Below are positions 26,021-34,226 of a stretch of DNA of 64,000 nucleotides, in pieces; position 1 is the stretch's first letter; the number at the start of each line of letters is the position of its first letter. The stretch lies in the NCBI RefSeq assembly GCF_000725885.1, contig NZ_JODR01000017.1:1-64000 (forward strand), in the 5' to 3' direction. Origin of the DNA: Streptomyces albus subsp. albus (GTDB lineage Bacteria; Actinomycetota; Actinomycetes; Streptomycetales; Streptomycetaceae). A program made the position numbers and the translations under genes. Below the pieces are notes generated by a model. It saw only the letters and a program-made list of their open reading frames with translations, was not told the origin of the DNA and searched no databases.

Positions 26021-26054
26021 ACGAAGGCCCTCCGTGCGAACGGAGGGCCTTCGT
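26021..26054 (+). terminator. Terminator of tRNA-Lys copy 1
   Basis: A perfect 15-bp stem (ACGAAGGCCCTCCGT at 26021-26035 with 26040-26054) and GCGA loop, seven bases after the tRNA. Confidence 0.9.
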
Positions 26055-26185
26055 CGTGCGTCCGGGACCTGCACCCCGCCGGGTTTTTCCCGCTGGGGCC
26101 TGTCCCGTCGGGCCCGTCCCGTCGGGCCCGTCCTGCCGGGCCGCGACCGCCTGTGCCGCCCACTCGGCCCCGTGTGTGCCGCCCC

Positions 26186-27586
26186 TCATCCGCTGCCGGT
26201 CCCCGGGCGGCCCACGCCCCGGGTCACGCGGATGTGCCAGTCGCCGTCCGCGGTGCGGCCGGTCACCTCGACGCGGACGGCCTCCTGCGGGTCGGTCCAG
26301 CTCTCCCCCACTCCCAGCGGCGCGTCGGCGAGCCGGCTGTGCACGGAGGACTCCCGGCAGCCGGAGGTGTGCGGATGTCCGTCGATCACCTCGACGGGCC
26401 CGTGGGTGGAGGGGGTGTCACTGCTGACGCGGTAGACCAGCAGACCCTCGGCGCAGGCGTGCCGGTCGTTGCCCGTGCGGGCCCGGACCTCCATGGCGAG
26501 GGCCCGGTTCTCGCCGGTCCGCAGGACGACGAGGCGGACGCCGTCGGGTCCCGGCCCGGCGCCCGCCGGGAGGGGCGGCGCGGGTGCCGCGGGGGCCGCG
26601 CCCCGGCGCGGGCGGGCGGGGGGCGCGGCGCCGTGCGGCGGGTCGGTGAGCGGGCGCAGGGTGTAGCGGGCCTGCGGGGGCGCTCCGTCGGTGACGGGGA
26701 CGCAGGCGACGTTGGCGGGGCCCAGCCAGCCCAGCTTCCACTTGTGCCAGCCCAGGGGTTCCGGCGCCAGTCCGAACTGGCTGCCCATGAGGTCCCAGTC
26801 GCCGACGCGGGTGTCCCAGTCGGCCTTGCCGTCGGCGGGGCGCTGGTACAGGTCGGGGAGGTCGAAGACGTGGCCGGTCTCGTGGGCGAGGACGTTGCGG
26901 TCCGGCGGGCTCTGCTCGAACACCGTCACGAGACGGCGCAGCGCGGTTCCGTCGACGCGGATCGGCTCATCGAGATTGACCACTTTTGTCGCATCGGAGT
27001 CCACCCCGGGGGCATCCGGGTCCGCAACGAGATAGACGATGTCGTACCGGGACAGGTCCACATGCGGGTCGGCTGCGGCCACCGCGTCCCGCAGATAGGA
27101 ATTGCGCAGGTCAGCGCCCCAATCGCGGCGTATGCCGTAGGCCGAGGCGGGCTTCGGCATCTCGATCCAGTGGGGCACCGGATGCGGTCTGAGCCGGAAC
27201 TTTCCGTAACTCGCCCGAGCGAAGAAGTCGGATGTGGACGGGAAATGGTCGTTCACAAGCTCTCTAGGGGTGGCCATAGGGGTCGCATCGGGGAAAGAGA
27301 GAAAGAGAAGGGCGGCGTCGAGCGTCCCCTCGGGACGCGGATAGGAGGCGTTCCAGGTGTCCAAACCCAGCGAGTGGTGCGCGTCGGTGCGCGGCAGAGC
27401 GCACGGCATGCCCGCCGCAACGGAATGTGCGGGGCCGGCCACGAGCCCGACCCCCATGAAGGCGGTCAGCGCCATGACCACCGCGCCCACCCGGTGCCGC
27501 CTCCCCGGAGCCGGCCGGCGGGCACCCCGTCCGGGAGGGTCCTGGGCAGCACTTCCGACACCCCCGGGTGCCGATGGAGATGCCAC
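26186..27586 (-). CDS. Secreted M6-like zinc metalloprotease
   Basis: A 466-aa extracellular protease resembling immune inhibitor A (M6). A Pro/Gly/Arg N-terminus leads into a signal segment (VGAVVMALTAFMGVGLVAGPAHS, about 33-55). The zinc site is NVLAHETGHVFDLPDLY: H-E-x2-H plus downstream Asp, as in M6. The usual M6 substrate pocket region RVGDWDLMGSQFG follows. A Pro/Ala-rich insert (about 325-350) separates the catalytic domain from a C-terminal beta domain (EVIDGHPHTSGC, VRVEVTGRTADGDWHIRV). All zinc ligands are visible, so it is probably active. Divergent from cdgA. Confidence 0.88.
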   Translation of the reverse strand: MASPSAPGGVGSAAQDPPGRGARRPAPGRRHRVGAVVMALTAFMGVGLVAGPAHSVAAGMPCALPRTDAHHSLGLDTWNASYPRPEGTLDAALLFLSFPDATPMATPRELVNDHFPSTSDFFARASYGKFRLRPHPVPHWIEMPKPASAYGIRRDWGADLRNSYLRDAVAAADPHVDLSRYDIVYLVADPDAPGVDSDATKVVNLDEPIRVDGTALRRLVTVFEQSPPDRNVLAHETGHVFDLPDLYQRPADGKADWDTRVGDWDLMGSQFGLAPEPLGWHKWKLGWLGPANVACVPVTDGAPPQARYTLRPLTDPPHGAAPPARPRRGAAPAAPAPPLPAGAGPGPDGVRLVVLRTGENRALAMEVRARTGNDRHACAEGLLVYRVSSDTPSTHGPVEVIDGHPHTSGCRESSVHSRLADAPLGVGESWTDPQEAVRVEVTGRTADGDWHIRVTRGVGRPGTGSG

Positions 27587-27673
27587 GTGGAGACCTCACC
27601 GGATAAGGACAGCCGTACGATCTCCACGGTCCCGTCATATGTCCTGCTCTGCACCGTTTCGTTAGACCGGACG

Positions 27674-27692
27674 AGTCAACCGCGATATGACT
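27674..27692. promoter_or_regulatory. Inverted repeat upstream of cdgA
   Basis: AGTCA-N9-TGACT, a perfect 5-bp inverted repeat, lies in the divergent region between the M6 protease and cdgA. cdgA is a known BldD target in S. coelicolor, and BldD sites are imperfect AGTnAC/GTnACT palindromes. This sequence is only a partial fit. Confidence 0.35.
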
Positions 27693-27936
27693 ACTCTTCG
27701 TAATGCTCGGTCGTAAGCGGTCAGGGCGCCGCCAGCCCCGTCGCAGAAACGGTCAGCCTCGCGCCCGCATCCCCTCCCGGGCCGCTCCGACGACCGGCGG
27801 CAGCAGCGGACACACTGGCTCCGCTCCAGCGCCAACCTCTATGATCGGCACATTTCCAGCGCGGATCCTCCCCTGGGCGGCCTACGGGCAGCCGGCCGAC
27901 CGATCCGCACGAGACGAGCCCCCCGCGGAGCGATCG

Positions 27937-29745
27937 GTGAACGGACCCCTCGAAGGACCGGGAAAAGACTCCGGCGAAGCCCTCGTAACGCAACCCCAAA
28001 CCATCACGGAAAGTAGCCACAAGCGCTGGCGGCGGCGCGCGCACCACGGGCACAACGAGAGCGATTTCCGCGCCGCCTTCCACGCGGCGCAGCTCCCCAT
28101 GGCCATCGTCGACCCCCACGGCCGGGTGCTGACGGCCAACCGCGCGCTGGGCGCCCTGCTGGGGACCGATCCGCGCCGGCTGGCCGCACGCTCGCTCACC
28201 GAACTCGCCGGACTCGGCCTGGACGGGCGGGTGCGCAGCGCCTACCTCGAAGCGCTGCAGGGCCGCACCGACCGCATGACCTGCACCCGCCGGCTCAAGC
28301 ACGCCGACGGCCACACCCTGTGGGCCGAGATCACCGTGACGCCGACCGCGCACGGCGGCGAGGCACTGCTGTCCATCGCCGACATCAGCGAACGGCGCGA
28401 CCTCCAGGAGCGGCTGCGCCACCTCCAGATGCACGACCCGGTCACCCGGCTGCCCAACCGCACCCTGTTCTTCGAGCGGCTGGCCGGAGCGCTCGCCGAC
28501 TCGGCCACCGGCCGGACCGGCCTGTGCTACCTGGACCTGGACGGTTTCAAGGCCGTCAACGACACCCTCGGCCACCGGGTCGGCGACAGCCTGCTGGACG
28601 CGGTCGCCCAGCGGCTCACCCAGTGCGCCGAGGCGGGCGGCGCCGACGACGGCGGCCATCTGGTGGCCCGGCTGGGCGGCGACGAGTTCGCGCTGCTGGT
28701 CGAATCGTCCACCGGCACCGAACAGCTCACCCAGCTCGCCCAGTCGGTGCTCGCCGCGCTCCAGCGGCCGTTCGACCTGGCCGGGCAGCGGCTGGCGGTC
28801 TCGGCCAGCATCGGCGTCGTCGAACGCGAGACGGCCGGCACCACGCCCACCGAACTGATGCAGGCGGCCGACACCACGCTCTACTGGGCCAAAGCCGACG
28901 GCAAGGCCCGCTGGACCCTCTTCGACCCGGAACGCAACGCACACCGCATGACCCGCCAGGCCCTCTCCTCCACCCTGCGGCGCGCCGTCGAGCGCGGCGA
29001 GTTCGTGCTGGAGTACCAGCCGATCGTCGGGTTCGCCGACGACGTGCTGCGCGGCGCCGAGGCGCTGGTGCGCTGGCGGCACCCGCAGTTCGGGACGCTC
29101 AGCCCGGACCGGTTCATCGGGCTGGCCGAGGAGAACGGCGCCATCGTCCCGCTCGGCCGCTGGGTGCTCCAGGAATCCTGCCGCCAGGCGCGGCGCTGGA
29201 TGCTGGCGCACCAGGGGCCACCGCTGTACGTGAGCGTCAACGTGGCGGTGCGCCAGGTGTGGGACTCGGACCTGGTGCGCGACGTCGCCGCCATCCTGGA
29301 GGAGACGGGGCTGCCGGCCCATCTGCTCCAGCTGGAGCTGACCGAGTCGGCGGTGATGGGCTCGGCCGGACGCCCGCTCCAGGCGCTCCAGGCCCTGTCG
29401 GAGATGGGCGTCCGCATCGCCATCGACGACTTCGGCACCGGCTACTCCAACCTGGCCTATCTGAGCCGGCTGCCGGTACGGGCCCTCAAACTGGACGGAA
29501 CCTTCGTGCGCGGCTTCCGCACGGCCTGCCACCAGAACCCGGCGGACGAGACGATCGTGACCGCGCTGGTGCAACTGGCGCACAAGCTCGGGCTGACCGT
29601 CACCGCCGAGTGCGTGGAGGGCCCGGCGCAGGCCGAGCGCCTGCGCCGGATCGGCTGCGACACCGGCCAGGGCTGGCACTACGCCAAGCCGATGCCCGCC
29701 GACCGCATCGCCGAGCTGCTGGCCGGACTCCCGCCGGCCTCCTAG
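27937..29745 (+). CDS. cdgA: PAS-GGDEF-EAL c-di-GMP turnover protein (CdgA-type)
   Basis: A cytosolic c-di-GMP enzyme of 602 aa. A PAS domain (about 38-160; FHAAQLPMAIVDPHGRVLTA) precedes a GGDEF domain with intact RLGGDEFALL (GGDEF at 247-251) and FLDLDGF-like YLDLDGFKAVND. The EAL domain has E375-A-L and DDFGTGYSNLAYL, so both activities are possible. No RxxD inhibitory site is seen just before GGDEF. GTG 27937 was chosen because CGGAG lies six bases upstream; the frame is open to ATG 27703, but that part is low-complexity. From memory it corresponds to S. coelicolor SCO2817, a BldD-regulated gene. Its stop overlaps the convergent gene at 29742. Confidence 0.92.
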   Translation: MNGPLEGPGKDSGEALVTQPQTITESSHKRWRRRAHHGHNESDFRAAFHAAQLPMAIVDPHGRVLTANRALGALLGTDPRRLAARSLTELAGLGLDGRVRSAYLEALQGRTDRMTCTRRLKHADGHTLWAEITVTPTAHGGEALLSIADISERRDLQERLRHLQMHDPVTRLPNRTLFFERLAGALADSATGRTGLCYLDLDGFKAVNDTLGHRVGDSLLDAVAQRLTQCAEAGGADDGGHLVARLGGDEFALLVESSTGTEQLTQLAQSVLAALQRPFDLAGQRLAVSASIGVVERETAGTTPTELMQAADTTLYWAKADGKARWTLFDPERNAHRMTRQALSSTLRRAVERGEFVLEYQPIVGFADDVLRGAEALVRWRHPQFGTLSPDRFIGLAEENGAIVPLGRWVLQESCRQARRWMLAHQGPPLYVSVNVAVRQVWDSDLVRDVAAILEETGLPAHLLQLELTESAVMGSAGRPLQALQALSEMGVRIAIDDFGTGYSNLAYLSRLPVRALKLDGTFVRGFRTACHQNPADETIVTALVQLAHKLGLTVTAECVEGPAQAERLRRIGCDTGQGWHYAKPMPADRIAELLAGLPPAS

Positions 29746-30884
29746 TCCCCGGCCGGCGCCTCCGCCCGCGGCAGCCCGTAGGCGTCGGCGATCAGTTCCA
29801 GGGAGCGGATCCGGGCCTCGGGCGAGTGCGCGTTCGCGGTGAGCATCAGCTCATCGGCCCCGGTCCGCTTCACCAGGGCGTCCAGTCCCTCCCGCACGGC
29901 GTCGGGCGTGCCGTAGGTGACGTTGCCCAGCCAGCCGTCCACGAAGTCCCGCTCGACGGGGCTGAAGGGGTGCATCTCCGCCTCCTCGGGCGTCGGGATC
30001 AGTCCGGGCCGCCCCGTGCGCAGCCGCAGCATCGACAAGGCCCCCGTGAGCACCTGGCGGTGGGCCTCCTTCCCGCTGTCGGCGGCCAGCGCGGAGGCAC
30101 CGATGAGCGCGTACGGCTCGTCCAGCACCGCGGAGGGCCGGAACGTCTCGCGGTACAGCTCCAGCGCGGGCAGCGTGTTGGCGGCCGAGAAGTGGTGCGC
30201 GAACGCGAACGGGAGCCCCAGCTGACCCGCCAGCTGCGCGGAGAACCCGGAGGAGCCCAGCAGCCAGACCGGCGGCCGGTGGGCCGCGGCCCGCGCCCGG
30301 TCGCCCTCGGCCTGCACCGGGCCGGGCACCGCGTGGATACGGGCGTAGCGGTGGCCGTCGGGGAAGTCGTCGTCCAGGAACCGGATCAGCTCGGCGAGCT
30401 GCTGCGGGAAGTCCTCGGCACCCTCGTGCAGGCGGTCGGTGCGGCGCAGCGCGGCGGCCGTCGCACCGTCGGTGCCCGGCGCGCGGCCCAGCCCCAGGTC
30501 GATCCGGCCCGGCGCCAGCGCCTCCAGCGTGCCGAACTGCTCGGCGATCACCAGCGGTGCGTGGTTGGGCAGCATCACCCCGCCGGAGCCGAGGCGGACC
30601 CGGCCGGTGTGCGAGGCCAGGTGCGCCAGGATGACGGCCGGCGAGGAGCTGGCCACGCCCGGCATGGAGTGGTGCTCGGCCACCCAGTAGCGGGTGAAGC
30701 CGCGGGCGTCGGCCAGGGCGGCCTGGCGCGTGGAGGCGGCCAGCGCGTCCCGCGCCGTGTAGCCCTGGCCGACATTGACCAGGTCGAGCACGGAGAGCGG
30801 CACGGGGGCCCGCCCCCGCGTCACGCCCCGGATGCCGTCGGCCTGGCCGCCGCTGTGCTGTGGGTCCTCGCCTGCCTGGCTCAC
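29742..30884 (-). CDS. LLM-class flavin-dependent oxidoreductase (luciferase-like)
   Basis: A 380-aa TIM-barrel flavoprotein of the bacterial luciferase superfamily. Typical features are the N-terminal strand PLSVLDLVNVGQG, RYWVAEHHSMPGVASSSPAV (EHH motif), VRLGSGGVMLPNHAPL and RIDLGLGRAPGTDGAT. VWLLGSSGFSAQLA and ADELMLTANAHSPEARI at the C-terminus also fit. It uses FMNH2 from a partner reductase to oxidise an unknown organic substrate. Start GTG 30884, preceded by GGAAGG. The 3' end overlaps the convergent cdgA stop by three bases. It may belong to the catabolic cluster that follows, but the 180-base gap leaves this open. Confidence 0.9.
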   Translation of the reverse strand: MSQAGEDPQHSGGQADGIRGVTRGRAPVPLSVLDLVNVGQGYTARDALAASTRQAALADARGFTRYWVAEHHSMPGVASSSPAVILAHLASHTGRVRLGSGGVMLPNHAPLVIAEQFGTLEALAPGRIDLGLGRAPGTDGATAAALRRTDRLHEGAEDFPQQLAELIRFLDDDFPDGHRYARIHAVPGPVQAEGDRARAAAHRPPVWLLGSSGFSAQLAGQLGLPFAFAHHFSAANTLPALELYRETFRPSAVLDEPYALIGASALAADSGKEAHRQVLTGALSMLRLRTGRPGLIPTPEEAEMHPFSPVERDFVDGWLGNVTYGTPDAVREGLDALVKRTGADELMLTANAHSPEARIRSLELIADAYGLPRAEAPAGD

Positions 30885-31063
30885 GTTGGCTCGCCTTCCT
30901 CACGTCTACGGGTCCCGCGGGCCGCCGCCCTTTGGGGGAGGGCCGGCCACGAGCCCGTACAACGCGCGGGGCAGCCGCTGTCTTCCCCGTCCGCCCGGCG
31001 GCGGCCGGTGAGCCCCGTCACCGCGGGGCCCGGCCCCGTGCCGCCGAGCGGTACGGGGGGCCG

Positions 31064-31813
31064 TCAGGCGGCCGGGCGGGTGAAGAGGGTGCCCAGTGCG
31101 GGGCAGCGGACCTCCAGGTCCAGCAGGCGCAGGCCCTCGCGCGCCGTCACCTGGTTCGCGGTCAGCACCGGCTTGCCGAGGGCTTCCTCCAGCGCCGGCA
31201 GATACGCGGCGGTGTGCAGGGCGGTGTCCGGCAGCAGCACCGCCTGCGCGTCGGGGTGGTCGCCGCCGCGGGCCAGGGCCAGCACCTCCTCCTCGCCCCA
31301 GGTGCCGACCTCGGCGGCGGTGATGATGCCGCTGCCGCGCATCGCGACGACCTCGGCGCCGGCGGCCTTGAGGAAGCCGGTGAACAGTTCGGCGACGTCC
31401 TCCGGGTAGGTCGCGGCGACGCTGACCCGCTCCACACCCAGGTCCCGCACCGCGTTGGCGAAGGCGAAGGACGTGCTGGAGGCGGGCAGCCCCGCCGTGT
31501 CCGCCAGCTCCCGCACCTGCTGCCGCGCCCCCTCGGGGCCGAAGACGAAGCTGGCGCTGGTGCAGGCCCACACCACCGCGGCGATGCCGTGCTCCTTGAC
31601 CTCGGCCACCTTCGCGGCGAGCCGTGCCGCGGAGCCCATCTCCAGCAGGGCGTCCACCCGGTGCGCGTCCTCGCCGATGTCGGTGTGCACCAGCGGCAGC
31701 CGCACCCGGGCGCCCGCCTCGGTGAGGATCCGCTCCAGCCTGGGGTAGTCGTCCTCAGCCGAGTGGCCGGGGTAGAGGAACCCGACCGCCGGTGCCGGTG
31801 CCGCCTGTGCCAT
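31064..31813 (-). CDS. Maleate isomerase / Asp-Glu racemase fold protein with one catalytic Cys
   Basis: A 249-aa protein of the maleate cis-trans isomerase and arylmalonate decarboxylase family. The first active-site Cys is C84 (VVWACTSASF). At the position of the second Cys the sequence reads LLPDTALHT (D196 instead of Cys), in contrast to its neighbour, which has both. Single-Cys relatives include arylmalonate decarboxylase-type enzymes, so the reaction may be a decarboxylation or one-base isomerisation. AGGAGG five bases before ATG 31813 fixes the start. It follows the paralogue at 31862 in the same direction, 48 bases apart, and is probably co-transcribed with it. Confidence 0.87.
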   Translation of the reverse strand: MAQAAPAPAVGFLYPGHSAEDDYPRLERILTEAGARVRLPLVHTDIGEDAHRVDALLEMGSAARLAAKVAEVKEHGIAAVVWACTSASFVFGPEGARQQVRELADTAGLPASSTSFAFANAVRDLGVERVSVAATYPEDVAELFTGFLKAAGAEVVAMRGSGIITAAEVGTWGEEEVLALARGGDHPDAQAVLLPDTALHTAAYLPALEEALGKPVLTANQVTAREGLRLLDLEVRCPALGTLFTRPAA

Positions 31814-31861
31814 CTGCGCCTCCTGCTCGTGGTGGTGAAGGGGGGAACAGCGGGGGCGGGA

Positions 31862-32821
31862 TCAGGCCGGGGCCTGGCCGCCGCCCCACTCCTCGGGATG
31901 GGCGGCCGATCCGTAGCCCAGGTCGGCGGAGCCCTCCAGCGGCTCGGCGGGCTCGGTGCCGGCGCCGGCCAGTGCCGCCTCGGGTTCGGGCGCGACCTGC
32001 TGCTCGTCCGGCTCGACGAGCCCGTCCGTCTCGTGGCCGGCCGGCGGTGCGCCCGTGGAGGGCGCCATGGCGGCCGGGCCGCGCCGCGCGACCGGGTCGA
32101 GCAGCGCCTGGTAGGGGCCGACGGCCTCCTTGCCCAGGGCGCGCAGCGCCGCCCACATCGTCACCTGATTGGCGGAGAGCACCGGCATGCGCAGCTCCGC
32201 CTCCAACTGGGGGATCACGTCGTAGGTGGGGAGGTTGGTGCAGGAGATGAACAGCGCGTCGGGCGCGTCCACCACCGCCTCCCTGGCCATGTCGACCACG
32301 TCCCGGTAGGGCACCCGCCAGATGTGCCGGGTCAGGCCGAGGTAGCAGCGGCCGGTGATGGCGATGCCCGCCTCGCCCAGGTACTCCTCCAGCGCGTCGG
32401 TCACCGATTTGGTGTACGGCGTGACCAGGGCGATGCGCCGCGCGTCGATCTCCCGCAGGGCGTCGAGCAGAGCGCCCGAGGTGGTCAGCGCGGGCACCTC
32501 GCCGGCCTCGGTCATCGCCGCGACCATGGCCCGCTCACCCGCCGTGCCGCCGACGAAACTCCCCGACGTGCAGGCGTAGGCCACCACTTCGGGGGCCACC
32601 GCGCTGAGTGCCCGGGTGGCCTCGCGCAGCGTCTCGTGCTCGCTGACGAGACGGGCGAGATCCAGGCTGACCTCGACGGGGACGAACGGGGTGCGGGTGA
32701 GATGCAGCGACACGTCGTCCGGCACCCAGCGCCAGAGTTCGCGGTCCAGTGCGAAGTCGAAGGGAGCGACGATTCCCACGCCGCGCTGCGGCAGCGGTCC
32801 GCCGAGGAAGGAGACGTCCAT
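31862..32821 (-). CDS. Maleate isomerase-like protein with both catalytic Cys and a C-terminal extension
   Basis: A 319-aa paralogue of the neighbouring gene. The catalytic pair is C84 (VAYACTSGSF) and C194 (LFISCTNLPTY), the arrangement of maleate isomerase and Asp/Glu racemases. VLSANQVTMWAALRALG is the usual C-terminal helix of the domain. Residues from about 245 are a disordered acidic/Pro tail (about 75 aa) not found in the family core. Related EutA-type proteins occur in ectoine-use clusters, and an Ehu-like importer is encoded 5 kb away. Start ATG 32821 follows GGGGTG. It is divergent from the dehydrogenase gene. Confidence 0.87.
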   Translation of the reverse strand: MDVSFLGGPLPQRGVGIVAPFDFALDRELWRWVPDDVSLHLTRTPFVPVEVSLDLARLVSEHETLREATRALSAVAPEVVAYACTSGSFVGGTAGERAMVAAMTEAGEVPALTTSGALLDALREIDARRIALVTPYTKSVTDALEEYLGEAGIAITGRCYLGLTRHIWRVPYRDVVDMAREAVVDAPDALFISCTNLPTYDVIPQLEAELRMPVLSANQVTMWAALRALGKEAVGPYQALLDPVARRGPAAMAPSTGAPPAGHETDGLVEPDEQQVAPEPEAALAGAGTEPAEPLEGSADLGYGSAAHPEEWGGGQAPA

Positions 32822-33046
32822 TTTCGCACCCCAAAAGAACGGAGGGGAAGGCTCGTGGCCAGAAGGCCCCTGAGTCGAGGGAAGTCAGAGGAACCACAAA
32901 AACTGCATAGCCGGTCAGAAGCCGGGGGACGCCGGGGCAGATGTCTTTGTTGACGAAGGTAGTTTCCGCTCCCTACCGTGGTCAATCCCGCCATCTGAGG
33001 CTGGTTCCGTCCCTCGTCGGCTCACTCCCCCAGCCAACCGTCCCTG

Positions 33047-33058
33047 CGTTTCGAAACG
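33047..33058. promoter_or_regulatory. 12-bp perfect palindrome, candidate operator
   Basis: CGTTTCGAAACG lies 12 bases before the dehydrogenase ATG, in the divergent region shared with the maleate-isomerase-like genes. TTTCG/CGAAA palindromes are typical of several IclR-family operators, and an IclR gene ends this cluster. Confidence 0.45.
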
Positions 33059-33069
33059 GTTTCCTGCCT

Positions 33070-34038
33070 ATGTCCGAAACCTGCGTCCTCGTCCTCGACG
33101 CCGAGCCGTTGCCGCGGCTCGACCGGCTGGCGGGACGGGCCCGCGTCGTCCACGCGGACGAACAGACGCTCGCCGCCCAACTCCCCTCCGCTGACGTGCT
33201 GTTGGTCTGGGACTTCCTGTCCGACGCGGTGCGCCGGGCGTGGCCCGGGGAGGGCCCGCGGCCACGCTGGGTGCACACGCCCAGCGCGGGTGTCGACCGG
33301 CTGCTGCCCGAACTGGCCGACTCCCCCGACACGGTCATCACGAATGCGAGGGGAGTCTTTGACCAGCCCATTGCCGAATACGTCCTCGGGCTCGTGCTAG
33401 CCATGGCCAAGGATTTCCGTGGCACTTGGGAATTGCAACGACAGCGGCGCTGGCGGCACCGGGAGACATTTCGCGTCGGCGGAACTCGCGCGACGGTCGT
33501 CGGTTCCGGCCCCATCGGCCGGGAAATCGGCCGCGCACTGCTGGCACTCGGTGTCGGAGTGGACCTCGTCGGCCGTACCGCACGGGACAGCGATCCGGAA
33601 TTCGGCCGGGTGCACACCACCGAGGAGCTGCCCCGGCTGGTGGCGGAAGCGGACTGGGTGGTGTGCGTCGCGCCGCTGACGGCGCAGTCGGCCGGCATGT
33701 TCGACGCCGCGATGTTCGCGCGCATGAAGCCCGAGGCGCACTTCATCAACGTCGGCCGGGGCCAGCACGTGGTCGAGGACGACCTCGTGGACGCGCTGCT
33801 CACCCACCGCATCAGGGGCGCCGCCCTGGACGTGTTCGCCGAGGAGCCGCTGCCCGCCGGCAGCAGACTGTGGGACGTCCCCGGGCTGTTGATCTCCCCG
33901 CACATGTGCGGGGACACGGTCGGCTGGCGCGACGACCTCACGGAGCAGTTCCTCGACAACTTCGACCGCTGGGAGGCGGGCGAACCACTGCACAACGTCG
34001 TCGACAAACAGCTCGGCTACGTCCCCGCGTCCCGCTGA
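33070..34038 (+). CDS. D-isomer-specific 2-hydroxyacid dehydrogenase
   Basis: A 322-aa NAD(P)-dependent dehydrogenase that would reduce a 2-oxoacid or oxidise a D-2-hydroxyacid. The Rossmann motif is ATVVGSGPIGREIGRALLALG. Catalytic residues are visible as the Arg in VCVAPLTAQ...NVGRGQHVVEDDL, the Glu in DVFAEEPLP and the His in LISPHMCGDT. The N-terminal substrate domain (about 1-95, 290-322) is short but complete. ATG 33070 was chosen: the frame continues to 32941, but the upstream part covers the palindrome and promoter region. It is followed by the amidase gene in the same direction after 188 bases. Confidence 0.92.
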   Translation: MSETCVLVLDAEPLPRLDRLAGRARVVHADEQTLAAQLPSADVLLVWDFLSDAVRRAWPGEGPRPRWVHTPSAGVDRLLPELADSPDTVITNARGVFDQPIAEYVLGLVLAMAKDFRGTWELQRQRRWRHRETFRVGGTRATVVGSGPIGREIGRALLALGVGVDLVGRTARDSDPEFGRVHTTEELPRLVAEADWVVCVAPLTAQSAGMFDAAMFARMKPEAHFINVGRGQHVVEDDLVDALLTHRIRGAALDVFAEEPLPAGSRLWDVPGLLISPHMCGDTVGWRDDLTEQFLDNFDRWEAGEPLHNVVDKQLGYVPASR

Positions 34039-34226
34039 GCGGACACGGGCCCGGCACGCGCGCGGGGCCGCCCGCAACGGGCCCCGTCCGCGCCCTGGGG
34101 CCGCAGCACCGTCCGGGGACGGCACCGTGCCCGCCCCGGCCGCAGGACCGGACCGGAAACATCCGGTCCGGGCGTCATGTTGGGGGTGGCCCTGTCGGGG
34201 ACGCCCGGTGTCTCGGGAGGTTTCGC

